Part shown: one piece after another, positions 16,978 to 25,720 of the stretch
Numbering within the stretch: the first letter of the stretch is position 1
Layout of the letters: every line of letters begins with the position of its first letter
NCBI GenBank assembly: GCA_031553615.1
Contig: JAVBLJ010000022.1
Span: 20,075 to 84,074, forward strand
Length of the DNA stretch: 64,000 nucleotides
Direction of reading: 5' to 3'
DNA from: WQXF01 sp031553615
Lineage (GTDB): Bacteria > Bacillota > Clostridia > Christensenellales > Aristaeellaceae
The notes under the pieces: model-generated
The model's input: only the letters and a program-made list of their open reading frames with translations
The model's database searches: none
Told to the model about the DNA's origin: nothing
Program-made: the position numbers and the translations under genes

Positions 16978-19584
16978 ATGGCCACCTTGAGCCCCATGAT
17001 GCAGCAATACATGCACATCAAGGAGCAGCATCCGGATGCGCTGCTTTTCTTTCGCCTGGGTGATTTTTACGAAATGTTCTTCGACGATGCGCTTACCGCC
17101 TCGCGCGAGTTGGAGCTGACGCTCACCGCACGAGATTGTGGGCTGCCAGAGCGTGCGCCCATGTGCGGCGTGCCGCATCACAGCGTGCAGACCTACCTTT
17201 CTCGCCTGCTGGAAAAGGGTTACAAGGTAGCGATCTGTGAGCAGATGCAGGATCCGGCGGAGACTAAGGGCTTGGTGGAGCGTGCGGTGGTACGCATCGT
17301 TACCCCGGGCACGGTGATCGAGCAGAACATGCTCGACGAGCGGGCGAACAGCTATTTGCTCGCGCTCTGCCTGGATGGCGAGCGCGCTGGGCTGGCCTTC
17401 GCGGATGTATCCACCGGCGAGTTTTATGCCTACGAAATCCCCAACGCTGGCGCGGCGCTGGCCGACGAGGTTGCACGCATCGCGCCCAAGGAGACCATCG
17501 CCAACGATGCGACGGTGCTTGCGGTGGGCGCGGGACTCAGCCTGCCGATAAAGGTGGAGGCTTACAGCGCCAAGGCGTTCTCCTTCTCCGCCGCGCGCGA
17601 TGCGCTGCTGGAGCATTTTGCGCTGCAAAGCTTGGATGCGTTCGGCATGGCGGAGCTCAAGCTGGCGGTGTGCGCTGCCGGTGCGCTCATGCGCTATCTG
17701 GGCGATACCCAGCGCAATGCGCTGCAGCACATCACCGCCTTGCGCCGCTACCAGAACGAATCCTTCCTGCTGCTCGACCGCACGGCCCGCCGCAATCTGG
17801 AATTGACCGAGACGCTGCGTGGCCGGGGCAAGCAGGGCACGCTGCTGGCCTTACTCGACCAAACCGCCACCGCCATGGGCGGGCGCATGCTCCGCAGCTG
17901 GATCGAACAGCCGCTGTGCGATCAACGGGCCATCGAGCTGCGGCTGGACGCTGTATCGGCATTGCACGCCGAGCATGTGACCATGCAGACGCTTTACGAG
18001 GAGCTGCGCGGCGTGTACGATATCGAGCGGCTGCTGAGCAAACTTTCCTATCGCACCATTCATGCGCGGGATTGCCTTGCGCTCTGCGCTTCGCTGGAGC
18101 GGCTTCCCGGCGTGCTTTCGCTGCTTTCGGATGTGCATAGCGAAGCGTTGGACGCGCTTTCTTCGCAAATCGATCCGTTGCCCGAGGTTGGGGCGCTGCT
18201 TTCGAGGGCGATCCATCCTGATGCGCCGCTCGCCTTGGCCGAAGGCGGCATCATCCGCGATGGCTTCGATGCTGAGCTGGATGGCCTGCGTGCCGCCTCG
18301 GTGGAGGGCAAGCAGTGGATCGCCGATTTGGAGGCGCAGGAACGCGACGCAACTGGTATCAAAACGCTACGCATCCACTACAACCGCGTGTTCGGGTACT
18401 ATTTCGAGGTCACCAAATCGTACTACGAGCTGGTGCCGTATCGCTATCAGCGCAAGCAGACCCTGGCCAATTCGGAGCGCTTCACCACCCCCGAGCTGCT
18501 GGATCTGGAGCGCAAGATACTGGGCGCGGAGGACAAAGCGCTGCGCCTGGAGCAGTTGCTTTTTGCCGATGTGCGGCAGCAGCTGGGAGTGCACCTGGTG
18601 CGTCTGCAGCGTACCGCCGAGGCCATCAAAATGCTGGACGCGTTGCTGGCGCTGGCACTGGCCGCCGCGCGCTATGGATACGTGCGGCCCGAAATCGCGG
18701 ACGACGGCGTGCTGCGCATCGTCGAGGGGCGGCACCCGGTGGTGGAGCAAATGCTGCGCGACGCCTCCTTCGTGCCCAACAGCACCGATATGGATTGCGG
18801 CGAAAACCGCATGCTCATCGTCACCGGACCCAACATGGCGGGTAAAAGCACCTACATGCGTCAAGTGGCGCTCATCACGCTTATGGCGCATATCGGCAGC
18901 TTTGTGCCAGCCAAGAGCGCGCACATCTGCCTGACCGATCGCATCTTCACCCGCGTCGGCGCATCGGACGACCTGGCGGGCGGCCAATCCACCTTCATGG
19001 TGGAGATGAACGAGATGGCGAACATACTGATCAACGCCACCTCGCGTTCCTTGGTCATCCTCGACGAGATTGGCCGGGGCACCAGCACCTTCGATGGCCT
19101 GAGCATCGCCTGGGCGGTGGTGGAGCACCTCTGCGATCCGGAGCGGATCGGGGCCAAGACGCTGTTCGCCACCCATTACCACGAGCTGAGCGAACTAGAG
19201 GGGCGGTTGCCCGGGGTGGTGAACTTCCGCGTATCGGTCAAGGAGCATGGCGAGGACATCATCTTCCTGCGCACAATCGTGCGTGGGGGAGCCGACAAGA
19301 GCTTCGGCGTGCACGTGGCGCGGCTGGCGGGCATGCCCAAGCCGGTGCTGCTGCGCGCACAGGAAATCCTGGCACGGCTGGAGGCCGCCGACGTGAACCA
19401 AACCTCGATCGGCCAAAATATATTGGAGAGCAACCGCACCGAGCGGAACGATCAGGTATCGCTGTTCGATTCGCCGGCCACCGAATTGGTGGTGGAGCTA
19501 GGCAACCTGGATGTGATGAGCCTGACGCCCATGGAAGCAATGAACCTGCTGTTCCAGCTGCGGGAGCGCGCACGGCGCATCTAG
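16978..19584 (+). CDS. mutS: DNA mismatch repair protein MutS
   Basis: 868 aa, full length for MutS1. Seen: the mismatch-reading Phe-x-Glu motif in FRLGDFYEMFF near residue 25, connector and lever domains, Walker A GPNMAGKST at residue 617, and the ATPase motifs DDLAGGQSTFMVEM and LILDEIGRGTSTFDG. The C-terminus (LGNLDVMSLTPMEAMNLL) matches the family end. ATG 16978 has GGAGG 6 nt upstream. mutL follows after 46 nt, the standard repair pair. Confidence 0.98.
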   Translation: MATLSPMMQQYMHIKEQHPDALLFFRLGDFYEMFFDDALTASRELELTLTARDCGLPERAPMCGVPHHSVQTYLSRLLEKGYKVAICEQMQDPAETKGLVERAVVRIVTPGTVIEQNMLDERANSYLLALCLDGERAGLAFADVSTGEFYAYEIPNAGAALADEVARIAPKETIANDATVLAVGAGLSLPIKVEAYSAKAFSFSAARDALLEHFALQSLDAFGMAELKLAVCAAGALMRYLGDTQRNALQHITALRRYQNESFLLLDRTARRNLELTETLRGRGKQGTLLALLDQTATAMGGRMLRSWIEQPLCDQRAIELRLDAVSALHAEHVTMQTLYEELRGVYDIERLLSKLSYRTIHARDCLALCASLERLPGVLSLLSDVHSEALDALSSQIDPLPEVGALLSRAIHPDAPLALAEGGIIRDGFDAELDGLRAASVEGKQWIADLEAQERDATGIKTLRIHYNRVFGYYFEVTKSYYELVPYRYQRKQTLANSERFTTPELLDLERKILGAEDKALRLEQLLFADVRQQLGVHLVRLQRTAEAIKMLDALLALALAAARYGYVRPEIADDGVLRIVEGRHPVVEQMLRDASFVPNSTDMDCGENRMLIVTGPNMAGKSTYMRQVALITLMAHIGSFVPAKSAHICLTDRIFTRVGASDDLAGGQSTFMVEMNEMANILINATSRSLVILDEIGRGTSTFDGLSIAWAVVEHLCDPERIGAKTLFATHYHELSELEGRLPGVVNFRVSVKEHGEDIIFLRTIVRGGADKSFGVHVARLAGMPKPVLLRAQEILARLEAADVNQTSIGQNILESNRTERNDQVSLFDSPATELVVELGNLDVMSLTPMEAMNLLFQLRERARRI

Positions 19585-19630
19585 CGGCAGGCAACGGCGC
19601 GGTTATACAGAGGGGAGGAGGAAAGGGCGA

Positions 19631-21718
19631 GTGGAACGGGAAAAGACTTGGCAGAATAGGCCCATTCAGCGCCTGCCCGAGGAGGTCGTGGGCAAGATAG
19701 CCGCCGGGGAAGTGGTGGAAAGCCCCGCCGCGGCCCTTAAAGAGCTGATTGAGAACAGCGTCGATGCGGGAGCTACCGCCATCACTGTCGAAACCCGGGA
19801 GGGCGGCATCGCCTACTTCCGCGTGACCGATAATGGCTGCGGCATCCCCTCGGAGGATATACGCATGGCGTTCGAGCGTCACGCGACCAGCAAAATCCGC
19901 AGTTCGGACGAGCTTTTTGATGTGCATTCGCTGGGCTTTCGCGGGGAGGCACTGGCTTCAATCGCGGCGGTGGCCAAGGTGACGCTCACCACCCGCACCG
20001 CGCGGGAGGATCGCGGCGTGAAGGCGGTGAACATCGGTGGGCTGCTCAAGCCGCCCGAGGATGCGGCCAGTCCCGAAGGCACCACCATCGTGGTGCAGGA
20101 GCTTTTCTTCAACACGCCTGCCCGCCTGAAGTTCCTGAAAAAGCCCAGCGTGGAGGGCTCTCGCGTGGCCGATTTGGTGCTGCGCATGCTGCTCTCCAAT
20201 CCGGGCGTGTCGTTCCGCCTGATCCAAAATGAAAAGCAGGTTTACCACAGCCCCGGCGATGGCAAGCTGCGCAGCGCGGTGTTCAGCGTGCTGGGCCGCG
20301 AGGTGACCGAACAGCTCCACGCCGTGGAGTATGCCGAGGGCGGCGTGCGGGTCGAGGGCTTTGTGGGCATCGGCGCGGTGGCACGCGGCAATCGTGCGCA
20401 ACAGAGCTTTTTCGTCAATGGGCGCTACGTGCGCAGTGCGCCGCTGACCCAGGCGCTGGAGATCGGCTGCCGCGAGCGTGTGCTTACCGGGCAGTTCCCG
20501 ATCTGCGTGTTGCATCTGCATATTCCGCCCGCTTTGGTGGATGTCAATGTTCACCCCAATAAGCTCGAGGTGCGGTTCAGCGATGAGCCGCTGTTGCAGG
20601 GCATATTGGAGCGCGCGGTTCGCGAAGCGCTGATGCCGAGTTCCAGCATGACGGAGAATGCACTTGCCGCCGCGCCCCGCATCGCTTGGAATGATGCAGC
20701 TCCGGCGCGCGAGCCCGGACAGGTGCAGACCCGGGAGATAGTGCCGCCGCCCGAGCAGGTTCGGCTGGCGATGAACATGCCTGCGCAGCTCGGAGCGCAG
20801 CCGGAAGCGAGCGCATCGCTTGCCGGTGAAGCATCGGCATCGACGAATGCGCAGGCTGATTCTGGCGAGAATCCCACGACGCCGCCCATCCAGGCCGAGG
20901 CCGCGCAGGCTTCCGCACAGCCCGAGCCGCGCTTCGCCGATGTGGTGCAGGATTTCTTTGCCTCGATGCCTGCGCCTGCGGTGCGCGTGCATCAATCGGC
21001 TTCGCCCATCAAGCCACCCACCCAGGTGCTGGGCTTTGGCGCATACCCGGACGATACAAGGCCTGCCCAGTCAGTGGCCCCTTCGAGTGCCGAAGCACCT
21101 CGCGCACCCGAGCCTCCGGCCATCGCGGCGCCGGAGCCCGAGCTTGCGCCGTACCGCGTGCTGGGAGCGGTGTTCCGCACCTACATCCTGATCGAGCAGG
21201 GGGAAACGATGCTGCTCATCGATCAGCATGCGGCGCACGAGCGCCTGCTGTACGAGCGGCTCATGCGTTCGCTGGAAATGGGGCAAGGCTCGCAGGAACT
21301 GCTGGTGGCGCAGGTGGTAAGCGTCGGCCCGGCGGAGCGTGAGCGCCTGCTCGCTTTCGAGGATATCGTGCGCGATGCGGGATATTCCTTCGATTTCTTT
21401 GGCGAAGATGCGGTGCGAATCAGCGCCGTGCCGGTGATATTGGGCGAACCCGAGGTGCGCGCAGGCTTCTTGCAAATGCTGGATAGCCTGGGCGAGCTGC
21501 GGTTGCTTTCCACCCGCGAGAAGCGTCGGGAGGCCATCGTGCAGATGTCCTGCAAGCGCGCGGTCAAGGGCGGCGACGCGCTTGCGCCTGCCGAGATCGA
21601 AGCGCTTCTGCGCGAGATGCAGCGTAGCGAAGCACCGCCCACCTGCCCCCACGGCCGACCGCTGGTGGTGGTGCTAACCAAGCAGGAGCTGGAGAAGCGC
21701 TTCAAGCGCATCGTTTAG
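19631..21718 (+). CDS. mutL: DNA mismatch repair protein MutL
   Basis: 695 aa, GTG start with GAGGAGG upstream. The GHKL ATPase N-terminus has ELIENSVDAGA, DNGCGI and GFRGEAL. A long Ala/Pro/Glu-rich linker spans residues ~340-500. The C-terminal domain carries the metal-binding endonuclease motif DQHAAHERLLYERL starting at Asp531, plus CPHGRP near the end, so this is a nicking MutL of the type found in bacteria lacking MutH. It is transcribed with mutS and followed 39 nt later by miaA. Confidence 0.98.
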   Translation: MEREKTWQNRPIQRLPEEVVGKIAAGEVVESPAAALKELIENSVDAGATAITVETREGGIAYFRVTDNGCGIPSEDIRMAFERHATSKIRSSDELFDVHSLGFRGEALASIAAVAKVTLTTRTAREDRGVKAVNIGGLLKPPEDAASPEGTTIVVQELFFNTPARLKFLKKPSVEGSRVADLVLRMLLSNPGVSFRLIQNEKQVYHSPGDGKLRSAVFSVLGREVTEQLHAVEYAEGGVRVEGFVGIGAVARGNRAQQSFFVNGRYVRSAPLTQALEIGCRERVLTGQFPICVLHLHIPPALVDVNVHPNKLEVRFSDEPLLQGILERAVREALMPSSSMTENALAAAPRIAWNDAAPAREPGQVQTREIVPPPEQVRLAMNMPAQLGAQPEASASLAGEASASTNAQADSGENPTTPPIQAEAAQASAQPEPRFADVVQDFFASMPAPAVRVHQSASPIKPPTQVLGFGAYPDDTRPAQSVAPSSAEAPRAPEPPAIAAPEPELAPYRVLGAVFRTYILIEQGETMLLIDQHAAHERLLYERLMRSLEMGQGSQELLVAQVVSVGPAERERLLAFEDIVRDAGYSFDFFGEDAVRISAVPVILGEPEVRAGFLQMLDSLGELRLLSTREKRREAIVQMSCKRAVKGGDALAPAEIEALLREMQRSEAPPTCPHGRPLVVVLTKQELEKRFKRIV

Positions 21719-21739
21719 TCAATCGTGTAGTCATTTGTG
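21716..21739 (+). repeat. 12-bp imperfect tandem repeat at the mutL stop
   Basis: Two adjacent 12-bp units beginning TAGTCA (10 of 12 identical); the first includes the mutL stop codon. Confidence 0.65.
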
Positions 21740-21757
21740 CAAGGGGGACGTGATGGG

Positions 21758-22738
21758 ATGCAATCGACGCGGCCGTCCGCGCTGATCGCGGTCGTAGGCC
21801 CCACCGCTTCGGGCAAGACCGACGCGGCAGTGGCGCTTTGCCGCGCGCTGGGCGCGGAGGCGGTTTCCATGGATTCCATGCAGATTTACCGGAGCATGGA
21901 TATTGGCACCGCCAAGCCTTCCCCGGAGGAATGCGCGGGCGTTCCGCATCACTTGCTGGGCATCGCGGATCCGGGCGTGCCCTTTTCCGTAGCGGATTAC
22001 CGCGAGCGGGCCGATGCTACCATCGCCGATATACGCGCCCGGGGCAAGCTGCCGGTGCTGGTGGGTGGCACGGGGCTGTATTTGAACGCAGTCACGCTGG
22101 AAATGAACTTTGCCACTGTCGCGGCGGACGAGGCGGTGCGCGGTCGCCTGGAGGAAGAGGCGCGCGGTGAGGGCGGCAAGGAGCGGCTTCATGCGCGCTT
22201 GGCGCAGGTCGATCCTGAAAGCGCGAAGCGGCTGCATGTGAACGATGTGCGCCGCGTAGTGCGTGCACTGGAAATCTACCAGCTTACAGGGAAGCCAATG
22301 GCCGATCACGCGGCCAATTTTCGTGCCCAGCTGCGGGAGCCGCTGCTGATTGCCGTGGGCATTACCCTGGAGCGTTCCAAGCTCTATGAGCGCATTGATG
22401 CCCGCGTAAGCGCGATGATCGAGGCCGGATGGCTCGATGAAGTGGCGCGCCTGCGCGACGGGGGCGTGCCCGAGGAGGGTCAGGCGATGCAGGCCATCGG
22501 CTACCGGGAGCTGCTTTCGGTGGTGCGCGGCGAAACCATCCTGAAAAACGCGGTGCCCGCCATCCAACAGGCGACGCGCCAATATGCGAAGAGACAGCTC
22601 ACCTGGTTTCGGCACGATCCGCGCGTCCACTGGTTTGATCGTGCGGAGTATCCGGAGCCCGGCGCGTTTGACCAGGCCCTGTTGGCCTACGTGCGGCTGC
22701 ATATCGCAGCGCAAACCCCATCAACGACGGAGGATTGA
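21758..22738 (+). CDS. miaA: tRNA dimethylallyltransferase MiaA
   Basis: 326 aa. Transfers dimethylallyl to N6 of A37 in tRNAs reading UNN codons. Seen: P-loop VVGPTASGKTD, the substrate-binding SMDSMQIYRSMDIGTAKP, the GGTGLY motif and RQYAKRQLTWFR near the C-terminus. ATG 21758 has AAGGGGG about 10 nt upstream. It supplies the substrate of MiaB encoded 7 kb upstream. The next gene starts 3 nt after the stop. Confidence 0.97.
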   Translation: MQSTRPSALIAVVGPTASGKTDAAVALCRALGAEAVSMDSMQIYRSMDIGTAKPSPEECAGVPHHLLGIADPGVPFSVADYRERADATIADIRARGKLPVLVGGTGLYLNAVTLEMNFATVAADEAVRGRLEEEARGEGGKERLHARLAQVDPESAKRLHVNDVRRVVRALEIYQLTGKPMADHAANFRAQLREPLLIAVGITLERSKLYERIDARVSAMIEAGWLDEVARLRDGGVPEEGQAMQAIGYRELLSVVRGETILKNAVPAIQQATRQYAKRQLTWFRHDPRVHWFDRAEYPEPGAFDQALLAYVRLHIAAQTPSTTED

Positions 22739-22741
22739 CGC

Positions 22742-24022
22742 ATGATGACAGGTTCGATGCCGAGTGACTCGATGCAGGAGCTGATGGCGCAAGCGGAGCT
22801 GCGGTGCGCCGTCGGGTTCGCCGCGCTGGATGCCATCGAGGCGGACAACACCGCCCGGGTGCTTGCCGCTTTTCAGAAATACCGCGTGGCAGCGCAGCAT
22901 TTTGCGGGAACCACCGGCTACGGCTACAGCGACATCGGGCGGGATACGCTGGAACAGGTATTTGCCGAAGTGTTTGGCGCGGAGGACGCGCTGGTGCGCC
23001 CGCAGATCACATCCGGCACCCATGCGCTTGCGGTCTGCTTGTTTGGCCTGCTGCTGCCAGGGGAGCGGCTGCTCTGTGCTTCCGGAAAGCCCTACGATAC
23101 CCTCGATGAGGTCATCGGCATCGCGGGCGACGCCCATGGTTCGCTGCGCGCCCTGGGTGTGGGGTACGATGAGGTGCCCCTACGCGCCGACGATACGCTG
23201 GATATTCCCGCTGTGCTGGCGGCGCTTCGTCCTGAAACGCGGGTGGTGCAAATTCAGCGCTCGCGCGGGTATGCATGGCGCGCGGCCCTTTCGCTGGGAA
23301 GCATCGGCCGGCTTGCCGAGGCAGTGCACATCGCGCGCCCCGACGTTGTGGTGATGGTAGACAATTGCTACGGCGAGTTCGTCGAGCGAAGTGAGCCCAC
23401 CATGGCGGGTGTGGATGTGGCCGTGGGTTCCCTCATCAAAAATCCGGGGGGCGGCATCGCGCCGACCGGCGGTTATCTGGTCGGAAAGCATGGGGTGATT
23501 GAGCGCATCGCGGAGCGCTTGACTTCGCCGGGGATCGGTAGGGAAGTAGGCTCCTACACGCCGGGCTACCAGGCCTTCTACCAAGGGCTGTTCCTGGCCC
23601 CGCACGTGGTGATGCAGGCGGTAAAGACCGCGATCCTGACCGCCAGCGTGTTTGATCTGCTGGGTTATAAGGTGCAACCGGCGTTCGATGCGCCGCGCGG
23701 CGACATCATTCAGGCCATCGAGCTGGGCTCGGCTGAACGGCTCATCGCATTTTGTCGGGGTGTGCAAGCCGCCTCCCCTGTGGATAGCTTTGCCGTGCCG
23801 GAACCGTGGGATATGCCCGGCTACCAGCATCAGGTCATCATGGCTGCGGGCACGTTCGTTTCGGGCGCTTCCATTGAGCTGAGCGCCGATGCGCCGCTGA
23901 GGCCGCCGTTCATCGGCTACCTGCAGGGCGGGCTGACGTTGGCGCACGGCAGAATTGCGCTGCATACCGTGCTGAAGGAGCTCGCGGGCGCAGGGTTGCT
24001 TACCTGCGATAAGCAGGGGTAA
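22742..24022 (+). CDS. PLP-dependent methionine gamma-lyase-family protein (YnbB/aluminium-resistance type)
   Basis: 426 aa. A PLP fold-type I enzyme of the Met_gamma_lyase (YnbB) family. Seen: N-terminal AAQHFAGTTGYGYSDIGRDTLE, the SGTHALAVCLFGLL segment near the cofactor phosphate site, DNCYGEFVE with the PLP-contacting Asp, and the presumed Schiff-base lysine in GSLIKNPGGGIAPTGGY. GGAGG lies 8 nt before the ATG. Placement directly after miaA is a conserved Bacillota arrangement (often with hfq between; none is here). The precise substrate is not known. Confidence 0.9.
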   Translation: MMTGSMPSDSMQELMAQAELRCAVGFAALDAIEADNTARVLAAFQKYRVAAQHFAGTTGYGYSDIGRDTLEQVFAEVFGAEDALVRPQITSGTHALAVCLFGLLLPGERLLCASGKPYDTLDEVIGIAGDAHGSLRALGVGYDEVPLRADDTLDIPAVLAALRPETRVVQIQRSRGYAWRAALSLGSIGRLAEAVHIARPDVVVMVDNCYGEFVERSEPTMAGVDVAVGSLIKNPGGGIAPTGGYLVGKHGVIERIAERLTSPGIGREVGSYTPGYQAFYQGLFLAPHVVMQAVKTAILTASVFDLLGYKVQPAFDAPRGDIIQAIELGSAERLIAFCRGVQAASPVDSFAVPEPWDMPGYQHQVIMAAGTFVSGASIELSADAPLRPPFIGYLQGGLTLAHGRIALHTVLKELAGAGLLTCDKQG

Positions 24023-24317
24023 AACGTACACAAATCGTAGAATTTTATGCACTTGAACACGCTGAATTCGAAACAATTGAGCTGTAGATATGACGAAAAT
24101 GGACGGGATCATGCATGATTCCTGTCTTTTTTTGTGCGAAAAAAGAAATGGGCGCGCCATGAAATAAAACAGACCGCGAGTTCGTCGATATGGTATACTG
24201 CGGAGAGCAGACCGTCCGACGGATTGTTTTGATAAATGCAGCAGCGGAGCAGACTGGGGGGACGGTCGCCGCTCGCTCGCGCAAATAGACCGACGGTCTG
24301 CGGCGCGCATAAGAAAA
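24023..24317. other. Intergenic region with long-range inverted repeat
   Basis: No gene. A TATACT at 24193-24198 looks like a plus-strand -10 box. The decamer GCAGACCGTC near 24207 is the reverse complement of GACGGTCTGC near 24300, roughly 75 nt away, and each half also contains a small self-complementary core (CCGTCCGACGG, GACCGACGGTC). A structured short RNA or a regulator site is possible. Confidence 0.4.
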
Positions 24318-24338
24318 GCGCCCCGACGGGGCGCAAAA
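24314..24338 (-). terminator. Terminator downstream of lexA
   Basis: Arms GCGCCCC (24318-24324) and GGGGCGC (24328-24334) with a 3-nt loop; on the minus strand the stem is followed by TTTTCTT. Confidence 0.85.
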
Positions 24339-24364
24339 CGGAATGCTGTACGCGCTTGGAAGCG

Positions 24365-24973
24365 CTACATTCGGCGGAAGAGCGAAACCACCTTGCCCAG
24401 CACTGTCACATCGGCGGAGTAGATGGGGTTCATGGTATCGTTCTCGGGTTGAAGGCGGAAGCGGCCATCCTCCTTGTAGAAGCGCTTGACGGTGGCTTCG
24501 TCCTCGATCATTGCCACCACGATCTCGCCGTTGTTGGCATTGGGCTGCTTGCGCACCACCACAAAATCACCGCTAAGGATGCCGGCATTGATCATGCTCT
24601 CACCGCGCACCGCCAGTATGAAGTGCTCGCCTTCGCCCAGGAAATCGACGGGCAACAGCATTTGATCCTCGATGTTTTCCTGCGCCAGTATGGGGCCGCC
24701 TGCGGCCACCCGCCCCACGATGGGCACGGACAGCACCTCGCCGTGCGAGAAGTTAGGGTCGCCCAGCACTTCCATGGCGCGCGGCTTCATAGGATCACGG
24801 TTGAGCAGCCCCTTCTTTTGCAGTCTGGTCAAGTGGCCGTGAACCGTGGAAGTGGATTTCAGGCCCACCGCGTCGCAAATTTCGCGCACCGAAGGGGGAT
24901 AGCCCTTGCTGGTAATCTCGCTCTTAATGTAATCGAGTATCTTTGCTTGATTGTCTCCGCGCGGTCTCTTCAT
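24365..24973 (-). CDS. lexA: LexA repressor
   Basis: 202 aa. Repressor of the SOS regulon that self-cleaves with RecA. Seen: N-terminal winged-helix domain (residues 1-65, with GYPPSVREICDAVGL), the cleavage site Ala91-Gly92 in VGRVAAGGP, catalytic Ser126 in RGESMI and Lys163 in ATVKRF. I chose the ATG at 24973 because GAGGT lies about 12 nt upstream; an in-frame GTG at 24985 lies within that region. It is divergent from a small membrane-protein gene, the same geometry as lexA-yneA in Bacillus. An SOS-type box sits between them, indicating autoregulation. Confidence 0.98.
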   Translation of the reverse strand: MKRPRGDNQAKILDYIKSEITSKGYPPSVREICDAVGLKSTSTVHGHLTRLQKKGLLNRDPMKPRAMEVLGDPNFSHGEVLSVPIVGRVAAGGPILAQENIEDQMLLPVDFLGEGEHFILAVRGESMINAGILSGDFVVVRKQPNANNGEIVVAMIEDEATVKRFYKEDGRFRLQPENDTMNPIYSADVTVLGKVVSLFRRM

Positions 24974-25025
24974 AAATTTTCGCACCTCACACCTGCACTA
25001 TTTTCAACCCACGCATTGCTTGTGG

Positions 25026-25079
25026 ATAGTATAGCACAGCAAATGCGAACACACAAGCAAAATCAAACATTTGTTCGTC
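25026..25079 (-). promoter_or_regulatory. lexA promoter with SOS box
   Basis: Minus strand: the box CGAACAAATGTTTG occupies 25079-25066 (GAAC-N4-GTTY class), followed by a weak -35 (TTGTGT), a 17-bp spacer and TATACT near 25031-25036. Confidence 0.75.
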
Positions 25080-25095
25080 TTTTTGCAAAAACCAC

Positions 25096-25124
25096 TTGAC
25101 AGGGAACTGATGTTCGCATATAAT
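25096..25124 (+). promoter_or_regulatory. Consensus promoter with SOS box in its spacer
   Basis: TTGACA (25096-25101), 17-bp spacer, TATAAT (25119-25124): a perfect sigma-A promoter. The spacer contains GGAACTGATGTTCG (25103-25116) with a perfect GAAC-N4-GTTC core, so LexA bound here would block RNA polymerase. It should be among the tightly repressed, strongly induced SOS promoters. Confidence 0.85.
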
Positions 25125-25216
25125 GTGATTGTTCAGTCAAGCATCTAAGTGCAAGCATGCTGAAAAACGCAAGCGAGTTCAGAACGCGAGCGTATAGACA
25201 AAGGGAGGCGATCCTC

Positions 25217-25480
25217 GTGACGCATACTTTCCGAATCCGCCCTCTGGTCCCCCGGAAGCAAAGCTATTCTTTCCCCAAATCGCGGGCAGGTGCGCGTCCT
25301 GCGCTGATTGCCGCAACCTCCGGCATACTGGTGATCGTCGTGCTCTTGGCCTGGATTGTCATCCAGATTTGCGGGAGCACCAACGTAATACGCTCCGTTG
25401 CGGGCGAGCTGCCGCGCAACACCATGGACATGCACGGAACCTACGGCAATGTGCACGTTTTACCCCCGGCACGGGGATAG
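25217..25480 (+). CDS. SOS-regulated single-pass membrane protein (YneA-position analogue)
   Basis: 87 aa, GTG start with AAGGGAGG 8 nt upstream. A basic N-terminus (residues 1-29, nine Arg/Lys) precedes one membrane helix (~30-51) and a short outside tail of about 35 residues. In Bacillota the gene divergent from lexA is often yneA, which encodes a cell-division inhibitor with one TM and a LysM domain. This protein has the position, SOS promoter and topology but no LysM domain. I infer a DNA-damage division blocker or other SOS membrane effector. I do not recognise the sequence itself. Confidence 0.7.
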   Translation: MTHTFRIRPLVPRKQSYSFPKSRAGARPALIAATSGILVIVVLLAWIVIQICGSTNVIRSVAGELPRNTMDMHGTYGNVHVLPPARG

Positions 25481-25560
25481 CCGCCGGTGTTTCGCGCTGC
25501 ACCCAAAAGCACAGAGCGTGCCGGTTGCGGCCGGGCCACATTCCTTCTTTTCCCCAATGT

Positions 25561-25594
25561 CCATTGCAATGAAAATTGCGGTGGGCTTTTGTTT
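25561..25594 (+). terminator. Terminator after the SOS membrane-protein gene
   Basis: Arms 25561-25570 and 25575-25584 form a 10-bp stem (two G-U pairs) with a 4-nt loop, followed by GCTTTTGTTTTG. Confidence 0.65.
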
Positions 25595-25650
25595 TGCTCT
25601 TGATTTGCTTCTGTTTATAGTTGTTTGCTTCTGTATTATCGTTGTTCTGC

Positions 25651-25679
25651 TTGCCATACTCGACCCATGCTGCTAGTAT
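25651..25679 (+). promoter_or_regulatory. Promoter of the moxR operon
   Basis: TTGCCA (25651-25656), 17-bp spacer, TAGTAT (25674-25679), 41 nt before the moxR ATG. Confidence 0.6.
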
Positions 25680-25720
25680 AGTATAACAAACGGGTGCTTT
25701 GCCCGGCAGTGGAGGCAACT

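Noticed and set aside
25569..25676. A 35-aa, very hydrophobic plus-strand peptide (MKIAVGFCFALDLLLFIVVC...)
   Set aside because: It has no ribosome-binding site and its start lies inside a terminator hairpin with a T-rich tail; the hydrophobicity comes from T-rich sequence.
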